DNA of 24,034 nucleotides from JAZGBC01 sp036444495 (lineage in GTDB: Bacteria; Pseudomonadota; Alphaproteobacteria; Kiloniellales; J153). Of this stretch, positions 7,246 to 15,242 are shown piece by piece (the stretch's first letter is position 1; each line of letters opens with the position of its first letter). The notes below the pieces were generated by a model, which worked only from the letters and a program-made list of their open reading frames with translations, was not told the DNA's origin and did not search any database. The translations under genes were made by a program, and so were the position numbers. The stretch spans positions 1 to 24,034 of the forward strand of contig JAZGBC010000102.1 in assembly GCA_036444495.1 (NCBI GenBank). Reading direction: 5' to 3'.

Positions 7246-9996
7246 TCAAGCCTTTCCTTGCGCGTGGGCCAGGAGCGCCGCGCGGACCCGGCCCGGCGTC
7301 GCCGGGGCCTCGAAGAGGCGCACGCCCGTCGCGTGATGGATCCCGCCGAAGATGGCCGGCGCCGTGGCGATCAAGGCGGGCTCGCCGATTCCCTTGGCAC
7401 CATAGGGCCCCGCGGGTTCCGGGTCCTCGATGATCAAACAGGTGATTTCCGGCATGTCGCCGAAAGTGGGGATGAGATAGTCGTGCAGATTCTCCGTGCG
7501 GCCGGGGACATATTCCTCCATCAAGGCCAAGCCCAGGCCCTGTGCGATGCCGCCGTGGATCTGCCCTTCCACCTGGGTCGGGTTAACCGCGCGGCCTACG
7601 TCATGGGCCGCAACCATCCGCAGGACCCTGACCAGACCCAACTCCAGGTCCACCTCGACCTCGGCGATCTGGGCCGCGAAGCCGTAGGTCGCATAGGGCT
7701 TGCCCTGCCCGTTTTCGTCCAGCTTCGTGGTCGGCGGATCGAAGTGGCCCTGCCCGCGCAAGATATCCCCATTGGCCATTGCGGGCAGTTGGCCGAGATC
7801 GACATCGTGGCACGCGGTCCCGTCCCGGACCCGAATCCGGGCACCGTCGACTTCGATCGACGCGTCTTCACTGGCGTTGGTCAGTCGCAGGATCTGCCGC
7901 CGGAGGTCCCGCCCGGCCAGTTCCGTCGCCTTGCCGGAAACGAAAGTCTGCCGCGAGGCCGAGGACTTGCCCGCATCGGCCGTCAGCGCCGTGTCGCCCA
8001 TGACGTAGGAAACCTGTGAGACCGGCACGCCCAGCGCGTCGGCACAGATTTGCACCATGACGGTGTTGGCGCCTTGACCGATGTCCACCGCGCCATTGTA
8101 AAGGGTGATCTTGCCGCTGCGGTCGATCCCGACCTCCATGGTGGAGGGATTGGAGATCGAGGTGTTGCCGCAGCCGTACCACATGCAGCCGATCCCGACC
8201 CCGCGGCGCAGGACCCCTGCGGTGGCGTTGTGGGCCTGGGCTTGCGCCCGGTAGTTCCGCCAATAGGGATGCACGGCCTCCAGGCAGCGGGGCAGTCCCG
8301 CGCTCGCTTCCAAGATCTGGCCCGTGGACGTGACGGAACCCGCCCGCAGAGCGTTCACAGAGCGGAATTCCAAGGGATCCATAGCGATCTTTTCGGCCAG
8401 CATGTCCATCAGCCCCTCGTGAGCGAGTGCCGCTTGCGGTACACCGAATCCGCGAAAGGCTCCGGAAGGGGGTGCGTTGGAAAGGACGGCCGCCGAGGTC
8501 GCTTTGAGGCGCGGCACGAGATAGGGCCCGCTGCAATGGATGGGCACGCGGTCCGCCACCGTCGGTCCCCAGGATGCGTAGGCCCCAGTGTCGAAATCGC
8601 CGTGGAATTCCAGCGCCGTCAGCCGACCGTCCCCGGTGCAGGCGGCGCGGGCCCGGATTCGAGCGGGATGCCGCTTGGTCGAGGCCTGCATGGACTCCGG
8701 CCGCGTGTATTCGCAGCGCACCGGGCGCTCCAGCAGCCAAGCCGCCAACGCGATCAACGGTTGGACGGAAAGATCCAGCTTGCCACCGAAACCGCCGCCG
8801 CAGGCCGACGGAATGATGCGCACCTTTTCCGGCGGCAGGCCCAGGACCTGCGCGATCTCGTCCCGATCCATGTAAGGACTTTGCGTGCTGGCCCAGACCT
8901 CGAGCTCGTCGCCGATGCGCCGCGCATAGCCGGCCTCCGGTTCAATATAGGCGTGCTCGACGAAGGTAGTCCGCCAAGCGCCTTCGGCGACGGCGTCGGC
9001 TTTCTCGAACCCCTCTGCGACGTCGTTCTTGCGAACCAATCCTCGAGCCAGGATGTTGTCGGGGTGCTTGGCCTGGATGGCGGGGGCGTCCTCGGCCAAG
9101 GCGGCCGCAACGCCGACGAGCGGCTCCTTTGGCGCCCAGGCAATCGGGATCTCCTCGTCCTCTATGCCATAGACCGCGTAGCGTGTGCCCACCAAGGCCA
9201 GGACCGCCTCGCCGCGATAGCGGACCTGGCCGTCGGCCAGCACCGGCTGGTCCTTGATGTGCGGATAGATGCCGAAGCCGTTGTTGCCCGGCACATCGGC
9301 CGCGGTGAGGACCCGGACCAGCCCCGGATGCCGATCGAACAGCGGCGAAAGCTCGCCCAGGGTAAAGTCCGCCCGGGCAAAGGGCGCGCGAACGGTCCGC
9401 AGCCACAAGGCATCCTGCGGAGCCCGGTCGGCTCCGAAGGGCTCGCGTCCCGCGATCTTCTCCTCCCCGTCGACCTTGGGCAGGCGCGCTCCGACAGCTG
9501 CCCCGGTCGCCGGCGCCGGCTCGGCGACCGCGTTCCCGCCCAGCGAGAGGACCGCCTCGACGATCTTCTGATAGCCGGTACAGCGGCACAGCACCCCGCC
9601 CAAGGCGTCCTTGACGTCCGACTCGCTCGGGTTCGGATTTCGCGACAAAAGGTCACTCGCCGCCATCAGCATGCCCGGCGTGCAGATCCCGCACTGGGCC
9701 GCCCCGTGATCCAGGAAGGCCTGCTGCAGACGGTTGAGCGACCCAGCCGGGGCCAGACCTTCGACCGTCGTCACGCTGCGCCCCTCGACCTGCCCCATGG
9801 AAAGGAGGCAGGCACAGATCTGGCGCCCATCGAGCAAAACCGTGCAGGCCCCGCAATCCCCTGCGTCACAGCCGATCTTGGTCCCCGTAAGGCCGAGTTC
9901 CAAGCGCAGGGCATGCGCCAGACGCGCCAAGGGATCGACGGCAAGACGCCGCGTTTCACCATTGACCGTGAAGGTAATGTGCTCATGCGCGGTCAT
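7246..9996 (-). CDS. Fused 2Fe-2S / molybdenum-binding subunit of xanthine dehydrogenase-family hydroxylase
   Basis: A 916-residue fusion. The N-terminal part (about 1-155) is a CoxS/NdhS-like double 2Fe-2S module: plant-type cluster Cys43, Cys48, Cys51, Cys63 and second cluster Cys102, Cys105, Cys137, Cys139. After a short Ala/Pro linker (158-168), residues 172-916 form the molybdopterin subunit, with CGGGFGGK (399-406), AFRGFG (513-518) and PYGAKGIGEPAL (864-875); Glu872 is the expected catalytic glutamate. With the FAD subunit it would hydroxylate an N-heterocycle using water, most likely nicotinate at C6 given the downstream Hnr. The ATG at 9996 overlaps the FAD-subunit stop (ATGA). In E. 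barkeri the nicotinate dehydrogenase is split into four subunits; here two polypeptides do the job. Substrate is inferred from context. Confidence 0.92.
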   Translation of the reverse strand: MTAHEHITFTVNGETRRLAVDPLARLAHALRLELGLTGTKIGCDAGDCGACTVLLDGRQICACLLSMGQVEGRSVTTVEGLAPAGSLNRLQQAFLDHGAAQCGICTPGMLMAASDLLSRNPNPSESDVKDALGGVLCRCTGYQKIVEAVLSLGGNAVAEPAPATGAAVGARLPKVDGEEKIAGREPFGADRAPQDALWLRTVRAPFARADFTLGELSPLFDRHPGLVRVLTAADVPGNNGFGIYPHIKDQPVLADGQVRYRGEAVLALVGTRYAVYGIEDEEIPIAWAPKEPLVGVAAALAEDAPAIQAKHPDNILARGLVRKNDVAEGFEKADAVAEGAWRTTFVEHAYIEPEAGYARRIGDELEVWASTQSPYMDRDEIAQVLGLPPEKVRIIPSACGGGFGGKLDLSVQPLIALAAWLLERPVRCEYTRPESMQASTKRHPARIRARAACTGDGRLTALEFHGDFDTGAYASWGPTVADRVPIHCSGPYLVPRLKATSAAVLSNAPPSGAFRGFGVPQAALAHEGLMDMLAEKIAMDPLEFRSVNALRAGSVTSTGQILEASAGLPRCLEAVHPYWRNYRAQAQAHNATAGVLRRGVGIGCMWYGCGNTSISNPSTMEVGIDRSGKITLYNGAVDIGQGANTVMVQICADALGVPVSQVSYVMGDTALTADAGKSSASRQTFVSGKATELAGRDLRRQILRLTNASEDASIEVDGARIRVRDGTACHDVDLGQLPAMANGDILRGQGHFDPPTTKLDENGQGKPYATYGFAAQIAEVEVDLELGLVRVLRMVAAHDVGRAVNPTQVEGQIHGGIAQGLGLALMEEYVPGRTENLHDYLIPTFGDMPEITCLIIEDPEPAGPYGAKGIGEPALIATAPAIFGGIHHATGVRLFEAPATPGRVRAALLAHAQGKA

Positions 9997-10835
9997 GCGG
10001 CCTCCGCCAGCCGTCCGAGGGCGCGCCGCAACAGACTGGCGGCCGCGTCCCGCCGGTAGACGGCGGTGCCGCGGATATCGTCGATCGGGCTGAGATCGGC
10101 AAGATGCCGATCGCTCACGACCTGCACCAGATCCGCCGATAGCGGCCTGCCGGTGAGGTCCTGCTCCAGCTTTCCGAGGCGCGCGGCACGGGCCGAACAA
10201 GCGCCGATGGAGAGGCGCGCAAGGGTTATGGTCCCGGCCGAGTCCGTCTCGATCAGGGCCGCGACCATCGCGATGGAGATCACCAGGTATCTGCGTGCTC
10301 CCAGTTTCAGGAAGGTGGAACGGGCACGGGTCCCGTGTTCCGGCACGAGGATGGCTGTCACCAGTTCATCCGGCCGGCGGGCCGTCGCACGATTGCCCTG
10401 GACAAAATCAGAGACGGGTAGTTGCCGCACGCCCTCGAGCGATCGCAACTCGATCAGGGCATCCAAGGTGAGCAGGTTGGGAACGGCGTCGGCTGCGGGC
10501 GAGGCATTGCAGATGTTGCCGCAAATCGTTCCCATGTTCTGAATCTGCACGCCGCCCACCTCTCGGGCGGCGAGCTTGAGGCCGTCGAAAAACGGCGGAA
10601 GAGGGGCCGCGAGAAGATCGCTCCAGGTCACCAGCGCACCGATCCTGAAACGGCCGTCCTCTTCGCGAATACCGCGTAGTGTGTCCAGTGCGGTGATGTC
10701 GAGGACGTCTTCCTCGATCACCCGGCCGACCCATGCGGGATAGAAATCCGTGCCGCCAGCCAGCACGCTGTAGGGCTTGGCGGTCAGCGCTGCCAGCGCA
10801 TCACCCAATTCGGTTGGCCGCAAAGTGCTCCCCAT
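9993..10835 (-). CDS. FAD-binding subunit of molybdenum hydroxylase (CoxM/XdhB-like)
   Basis: A 280-residue FAD-binding PF00941 protein beginning MGSTLRPTEL, first gene of the - strand operon. FAD motifs are visible: SVLAGGTDFYP near the N terminus and QNMGTICGNICNASPAADAVP, the usual pyrophosphate-binding segment, in the middle. The C-terminal CO-dehydrogenase flavoprotein domain includes LSIGACSARAARL and the DIRGTAVYRRDAAASLLRRAL ending typical of the family. The frame stays open up to 10988, but the extra 51 residues come from a tandem repeat region, so the ATG at 10835 with a GAGGG-like site upstream is chosen. Its stop overlaps the large-subunit start. It would pass electrons from the 2Fe-2S clusters to the final acceptor. 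Confidence 0.9.
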   Translation of the reverse strand: MGSTLRPTELGDALAALTAKPYSVLAGGTDFYPAWVGRVIEEDVLDITALDTLRGIREEDGRFRIGALVTWSDLLAAPLPPFFDGLKLAAREVGGVQIQNMGTICGNICNASPAADAVPNLLTLDALIELRSLEGVRQLPVSDFVQGNRATARRPDELVTAILVPEHGTRARSTFLKLGARRYLVISIAMVAALIETDSAGTITLARLSIGACSARAARLGKLEQDLTGRPLSADLVQVVSDRHLADLSPIDDIRGTAVYRRDAAASLLRRALGRLAEAA

Positions 10836-10949
10836 CCCAGGCCGTCCCTCTTCTCGACCGGGGCCCGGCCACCCCAAATCTCTCCCCACATCGCATGCTA
10901 AGTAAAGCGGACGATACCATGAATGTACTCCATACAAACCCGGATGCAC

Positions 10950-11032
10950 GGGGCCAAGCGGGGCCTGGCCCTTTAGAAACGGGGCCAAGCGGGGCCTGGG
11001 CCTTTAGAAACGGCGCCAAGCGGGGCCTGGGC
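10950..11032. repeat. 31-bp tandem repeat, about 2.7 copies
   Basis: Copy 1 (10950-10980) and copy 2 (10981-11011) are 31 bases each and differ at one position; copy 3 (11012-11032) keeps the first 21 bases with one further change. Each unit starts GGGGCCAAGCGGGGCC (GGCG in copy 3) and full units end TTTAGAAAC. In copy 1, GGGCCA and TGGCCC can pair as a 6-bp stem. The unit length is not a multiple of three, arguing against a coding repeat. The units abut without spacers. Confidence 0.9.
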
Positions 11033-11088
11033 GCGCGAGCGGTTCGAGATTCGTGGCAAACCCGCTTCCGCAACAACGCCCATCAAAA

Positions 11089-11096
11089 GTTATAAC
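11089..11096. promoter_or_regulatory. Candidate operator palindrome GTTATAAC
   Basis: A perfect 8-bp palindrome in the AT-rich part of the divergent region, 48 bases upstream of the regulator start. GntR-family proteins bind short symmetric sites, so autoregulation is possible. TATAAC within it could also act as a -10 element. Evidence is position and symmetry only. Confidence 0.3.
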
Positions 11097-11143
11097 AAAT
11101 TTTTCTTGACTTATTGGCCCAGACTAAAGGACCATTTTCCCCA

Positions 11144-11890
11144 ATGGGAGAGCGATCACCACGATATCTGGATGTTGCCGTCTCGCTGGAAGACGAGATC
11201 AGCACGCTGGCGCCGAACTCGTTGCTGCCGACGGAGCATCAGCTTGCCAAGCGTTTCGGTGTCAGCCGCATAACCGTGCGCGGCGCGCTGGACCTGCTGG
11301 AACGCAACGGCAGGGTGACCCGGCTGCGCGGCCGCGGCACGACGGTGAGCCCGGCCAAGATTACGCGGCACTTCTCGCCCCTTCAGAGCTTCGAGCAGGA
11401 CATGGCGAGCCAGGGCATCGCCTTTTCGACCAATATCCTGTCCTACGATCCCGTGGCACGAATGCCCGATTTCATCTCCCGGCACCTGGAGTTGGCGGAT
11501 GACGAGACGGCCGGTTGCCTATCGCTGCTGCGGTTGGTCAGCGATCGCGTGGTGAGCCATGAGCGCCGCTATTATCCGCCGGCGATCGCCCGGAAGCTGG
11601 TGCCGGAGCAGATTGAAGGGCGGGACGCCTCGGAGGTGCTGGAAGCCCTGGTCGGCCAACGCATCGCCGTGGTGGATTGGGAAAGCGAGATCGTCACCGC
11701 GCCGCGCGAGGTCTCCGCGGCCTTGGGGATCGCGCCGCGGATTCTTGTGCTGGCAAACACCTACTGCTGGCATCTGGCGGACGGGACGCCGGGCGAGGCC
11801 GGGGTCATTTCCTACCGGATCGATCACTGTAAATTCAGATACCAGGTTTCGTTCGATCATGGGGATGCCGGTTCGCCGGGCGGCACCTAG
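11144..11890 (+). CDS. GntR-family (HutC/UTRA) transcriptional regulator
   Basis: A 248-residue regulator. The N-terminal winged helix-turn-helix (about 7-70) carries the GntR hallmarks LPTEHQLAKRFGVSRITVRGAL and LERNGRVTRLRGRGT, and the C-terminal UTRA domain (about 85-240) would bind a small effector, probably a substrate or product of the neighbouring pathways. The ATG at 11144 is preferred, with AAAGGA about 12 bases upstream; a TTG at 11114 in frame would add ten residues. It is divergent to the nicotinate-type operon and only 23 bases ahead of the second molybdenum hydroxylase, so it is well placed to control both, usually as a ligand-released repressor. Family call is firm; targets and ligand are inferred. 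Confidence 0.92.
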   Translation: MGERSPRYLDVAVSLEDEISTLAPNSLLPTEHQLAKRFGVSRITVRGALDLLERNGRVTRLRGRGTTVSPAKITRHFSPLQSFEQDMASQGIAFSTNILSYDPVARMPDFISRHLELADDETAGCLSLLRLVSDRVVSHERRYYPPAIARKLVPEQIEGRDASEVLEALVGQRIAVVDWESEIVTAPREVSAALGIAPRILVLANTYCWHLADGTPGEAGVISYRIDHCKFRYQVSFDHGDAGSPGGT

Positions 11891-11913
11891 GGGAGATAAG
11901 GGGCGAGCAAGCG

Positions 11914-14349
11914 ATGCCGGAAAACTGGACAGAGCCACCGGGCGAAAAAATCGCGCTGGAAGACCTGGCGGCGCAGGCGCACTGGCAGCGTGAATATCAT
12001 CGCATCCTGCGCGAGATGCATGACGCCGAGCGCGCCGGTCCGGAAGGCGCCGTGGAGGGCGAAACCGGCACGGTAGGCCTGCGCCTGCCGCGCAACGACG
12101 TTCTCTACAAGGTGCGCGGCCGGGCCCGTTACGCGGCCAACATCAAGATGGAGGGGATGTTGCACTGCCGCTTCGTGCGCAGCGAGCATGCCCACGCGCG
12201 GATCCTCGCCGTCGACACCAGCAAAGCCGAGACGGCGCCGGGGGTGGTGGCCATCCTCACCGGGGCCGACATCCCGCCGGAGCGGCGCATGACGGGGACG
12301 TTGACACAGGACACCCCCGTGCTTGCGGTCGAGAAGGTCCGCTTTGCGGGTGAGCCGATCGTCGCGATCGCCGCCGAGACTCCCGAGGCGGCCGAAGCGG
12401 CCTGTTACCTGGTGGATGTGACATATGAGCCGCTGCCCATGATCCTCTCGCCGGAACAGGCGCTAGCGCCCGGTGCCGAGCAGGTCGACGCGGAGGGCAA
12501 CGTGATCGGCGACCTTTTGCACGAACTAGGCGATGCGCAGGCCGGGCTGGTGGAAGCGGATGTCGTGATCGAGAACGAGTACACCATCGAGTCGATGGAT
12601 CACTGCTTCCTCGAGCCACCTTCGGGATTGTCCTTCGTCGATCCCGAGGGGGTGCTTACGATCCTGGTTTGCACGCAATATCCGCACTACCACCACAAGC
12701 AGGTGGCCCGGGTGACGGGTCTGCCGATGGAGAAAGTCCGGGTGGCGCAGACCGTTGTGGGCGGGGCCTTCGGCGGCAAGATGGACAACTCCGTCGAGTG
12801 TGTCATTGCCCTGTTGACGCTCAAAACGGGGCATCCGGTTTCCGCGATCTTCAGCCGCGAGGAGGTCTTCACGGCGACGACCAAGCGCCACGCCATGAAG
12901 ATTCGCCAAAAGATGGGCGCTACGAGGGACGGGCGGCTGACGGCCCTCGACGTGGATGTGCTCGCCGATGGCGGGGCCTATCGCTCCTACAGCATGATCG
13001 TGGGCGGGCGTTGCGTCATCCACAGCGGCATGCCCTATCGCATTCCCAATGTTCGTTCCCACTACCTGGTGACCTTCACCAACTACCCGCCCGCCGGGGC
13101 GATGCGCAGCTTCGGCATCGTCAAGATGGCCTTCGCCCTGGAATCCCAAATGAACGAGATGGCGGACCGCCTGGGCATGAGCCCGATCGAATTCCGGCGC
13201 ATCAATGCCATGGTCGACGACGACCGGACGATCATCGGCCAGAAGCTTTGGGACGTGGGGTTCCTGAAGACTCTGGATGCGATCGAGCCGATCTATCGGG
13301 AGCGCAAACGAGAGATCGCGGCCAATCCCACGAGGAACGGCCGCAAGCGCGGCGTGGGCCTCGCCTCCCTCGGTTACGGCATCGGCTACAGCGGAGTGCG
13401 CAATCCCTCGACGGCGCGCATGCGCGTCGCGGCGGACGGCTCCGTCGTGGCCTATTGCGGCACGCCGGACATCGGCACGGGATCGGACATGTCGCTCGCC
13501 ATGATTGCCGCGCAGTCCGCGGGAATCAGCCTGCACCGGGTCCGCGTGATCAGCGGCGATTCCACGAAGACAGACGATTCCGGTCCGACATCGGCCTCCC
13601 GCACCACCTATTTCTCCGGCAACGCCGCCTATATCTGCGGTCAGGACTTCAAGCGGCAGATCGAGGCGGCCGTGGCGCGCAAACGCGACGTACCGCCGGA
13701 GCGCGTCCAGCTAGCGGACGACCGGGTGATCGTCGGCAACGACGGCTTGAGCTTCGAGCAGGCCTGCGCCCTGATTGCCGACGAGATCGAGGATATCTGC
13801 GGCTATGGCAAGTTCGATCCGGATATCGCCATGAACATCCTGACTTTTTCCGGCAATCCTTATGCGACCTACACCTTCGGCACTGACATGGTGGAGGTGG
13901 AGGTGGACGAGGAGTTGGGCCGGGTCGAGGTCGTACGCTGCTGGACCGCACATGACGCGGGCACCCTGATCAATCCCACCGGCACCGAGGGCCAAATCGA
14001 CGGCGGCGTGGTCATGGGAATCGGCCAAGCGCTGTGGGAACGCTGCATGCGCAGGGACGGGATCATCGCCAATCCGCACTACCGCGACTACCTCCTGCCC
14101 GGTGTAAAGGATGTTCCGTTCGAGATTCAGAATACCTTTGTCGACAACAAGGATCGTACCGGTCCTTATGGCGCCAAGGGTGTCGCGGAGGTCAGCCTGA
14201 TTCCGATCCCGGCGGCGATTGGCGCCGCGGTCATGGACGCGGTGGGAGTTCGCCCCGACAGGCTTCCCATGGATGCGGAATACCTTTACCGCCAGATCGC
14301 CGCGCGCCAAGACCGGCGCTCCCCCACGACGATGGCAACCGCGGTATAG
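11914..14349 (+). CDS. Molybdenum-binding large subunit, second xanthine dehydrogenase/CoxL-family hydroxylase
   Basis: An 811-residue molybdopterin subunit. The family domain starts near residue 60 (RNDVLYKVRGRARYAANI); residues 1-55 are a charged, probably helical extension. Cofactor motifs are VGGAFGGKMD (282-291), AMRSFGIVKMAF (396-407) and PYGAKGVAEVSL (751-762), with Glu759 the expected catalytic glutamate in an AEV context instead of the common GEP or GEA. The gene follows the regulator by 23 bases with a GGGAGATAAGG ribosome site. FAD and 2Fe-2S subunits follow directly, so it is a three-subunit enzyme, unlike the fused enzyme of the opposite operon. A heterocyclic or aromatic N-compound substrate is likely; it cannot be named from sequence. 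Frames in the same region on either strand are shadows. Confidence 0.92.
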   Translation: MPENWTEPPGEKIALEDLAAQAHWQREYHRILREMHDAERAGPEGAVEGETGTVGLRLPRNDVLYKVRGRARYAANIKMEGMLHCRFVRSEHAHARILAVDTSKAETAPGVVAILTGADIPPERRMTGTLTQDTPVLAVEKVRFAGEPIVAIAAETPEAAEAACYLVDVTYEPLPMILSPEQALAPGAEQVDAEGNVIGDLLHELGDAQAGLVEADVVIENEYTIESMDHCFLEPPSGLSFVDPEGVLTILVCTQYPHYHHKQVARVTGLPMEKVRVAQTVVGGAFGGKMDNSVECVIALLTLKTGHPVSAIFSREEVFTATTKRHAMKIRQKMGATRDGRLTALDVDVLADGGAYRSYSMIVGGRCVIHSGMPYRIPNVRSHYLVTFTNYPPAGAMRSFGIVKMAFALESQMNEMADRLGMSPIEFRRINAMVDDDRTIIGQKLWDVGFLKTLDAIEPIYRERKREIAANPTRNGRKRGVGLASLGYGIGYSGVRNPSTARMRVAADGSVVAYCGTPDIGTGSDMSLAMIAAQSAGISLHRVRVISGDSTKTDDSGPTSASRTTYFSGNAAYICGQDFKRQIEAAVARKRDVPPERVQLADDRVIVGNDGLSFEQACALIADEIEDICGYGKFDPDIAMNILTFSGNPYATYTFGTDMVEVEVDEELGRVEVVRCWTAHDAGTLINPTGTEGQIDGGVVMGIGQALWERCMRRDGIIANPHYRDYLLPGVKDVPFEIQNTFVDNKDRTGPYGAKGVAEVSLIPIPAAIGAAVMDAVGVRPDRLPMDAEYLYRQIAARQDRRSPTTMATAV

Positions 14350-14357
14350 GAAGGATC

Positions 14358-15242
14358 ATGGCCGAGTGCCGATACACGCGTCCCGAGACCCTTGAAGATG
14401 CGGTGGCATCGCTGATCGCGGCTGAAGGGGAGGCGCATGTCATTGCCGGCGGGGTGGCGCTCGGTATCCTCATGAACGAGAAACTGGTGGAGCCGACCTG
14501 GTTGATAGATATTTCACGTTTAGAGGCGTTGCGGGGTATCGAGGCGACCGATGACGGCGGCCTTAGGATCGGCGCGATGACCTTGCATCGCGAAATCGAG
14601 CGGTCGCCGCCGGTTGCCGAACGCTGCCCCATGCTTTCCGAGATGGCGTCCGAGATCGCCTGTTCGCGGATCAAGAACCGGGGCACGATCGGCGGTAACA
14701 TCTGCCTCGCGGATCCGCAGGGAGATCCTCCGGCCGCCGTGATCGCGCTTCGTGCGACCTTGCGCGTGAGCGGACCCAGGGGTCCCCGCGATGTTCCGGC
14801 TACCGAGTTCTTCACCGACCTCTACACGACGGCCGTGGGCGACGATGAACTGCTGCAGGAAATCCGCATCCCGCCGCCTGCACTCAATAGCGGCGCGGCT
14901 TTCGGCAAGTTCTCGGCGCGCAACGCGATGGATTACGGCTCGACGGTCAGCGTGGCGGTGCGTTTGTCGCGCGATCCCTCGACCGGGCTGATCGAGGATA
15001 TCGGCCTGGGCCTTGGCGGCGTGGGGGAGACCCCCGTCTGGCCCGAACGGACCGAGGCGGCGTTGCGCGAGCGCCTGCCCGACGAGGAGACTTTCGCCCA
15101 CATGCGCAAGGTCTTGTTTGCGGAAATCGACCCGCTCGGTGATGACCTCTATTCGGCCGACTACAAGCGCCACGTCGCCTCCGTCATCATGAAGCGCACG
15201 GTCCTCGAAGCCTACGGGCGGGCGGGAGCCAAGAGCCCATGA
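14358..15242 (+). CDS. FAD-binding subunit of second molybdenum hydroxylase
   Basis: A 294-residue CoxM-like FAD subunit. It has AHVIAGGVALGILMN near residue 27 and CSRIKNRGTIGGNICLADPQGDPPA near 105, the paired FAD-binding segments of PF00941, followed by the CO-dehydrogenase flavoprotein C-terminal domain. In the first motif the usual GGTDL is GGVAL, and the second has LADPQGD instead of NASPAAD, so the FAD site diverges somewhat from the copy at 9993-10835. The start at 14358, with AGGAAGG just upstream, lies 8 bases after the large-subunit stop; longer frame upstream overlaps that gene. Its stop overlaps the 2Fe-2S subunit start by 4 bases. Confidence 0.9.
   Translation: MAECRYTRPETLEDAVASLIAAEGEAHVIAGGVALGILMNEKLVEPTWLIDISRLEALRGIEATDDGGLRIGAMTLHREIERSPPVAERCPMLSEMASEIACSRIKNRGTIGGNICLADPQGDPPAAVIALRATLRVSGPRGPRDVPATEFFTDLYTTAVGDDELLQEIRIPPPALNSGAAFGKFSARNAMDYGSTVSVAVRLSRDPSTGLIEDIGLGLGGVGETPVWPERTEAALRERLPDEETFAHMRKVLFAEIDPLGDDLYSADYKRHVASVIMKRTVLEAYGRAGAKSP

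Larger units (their letters stand above)
10836..11143. promoter_or_regulatory. Divergent intergenic region
   Basis: This 308-base gap separates the - strand nicotinate-type operon from the + strand regulator. It holds a 31-bp tandem repeat (10950-11032) and an AT-rich stretch (11081-11117) unlike the surrounding GC-rich sequence. Promoters for both directions must lie here or nearby, but no convincing -35/-10 pair was found on either strand; a TTGACT at 11106-11111 lacks a good partner. Frames that run through the region look accidental. Confidence 0.6.

Noticed and set aside
5845..10059. Very long open frames on the + strand (724 and 669 codons) opposite the nicotinate-type operon
   Set aside because: They are antisense shadows of high-GC genes: Arg/Gly/His/Asp-rich with no recognisable domain, while the opposite strand encodes complete known proteins.
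10836..10988. 51-residue N-terminal extension of the first FAD subunit
   Set aside because: It is encoded partly by the 31-bp tandem repeat and precedes the normal family start; the ATG at 10835 fits better.
10950..11032. CRISPR-like repeat array
   Set aside because: The 31-bp units are directly adjacent with no spacers, and no cas gene is present.
11125..11130. TAAAGG as -10 partner of TTGACT at 11106
   Set aside because: The spacing is only 13 bases and the hexamer match is poor.
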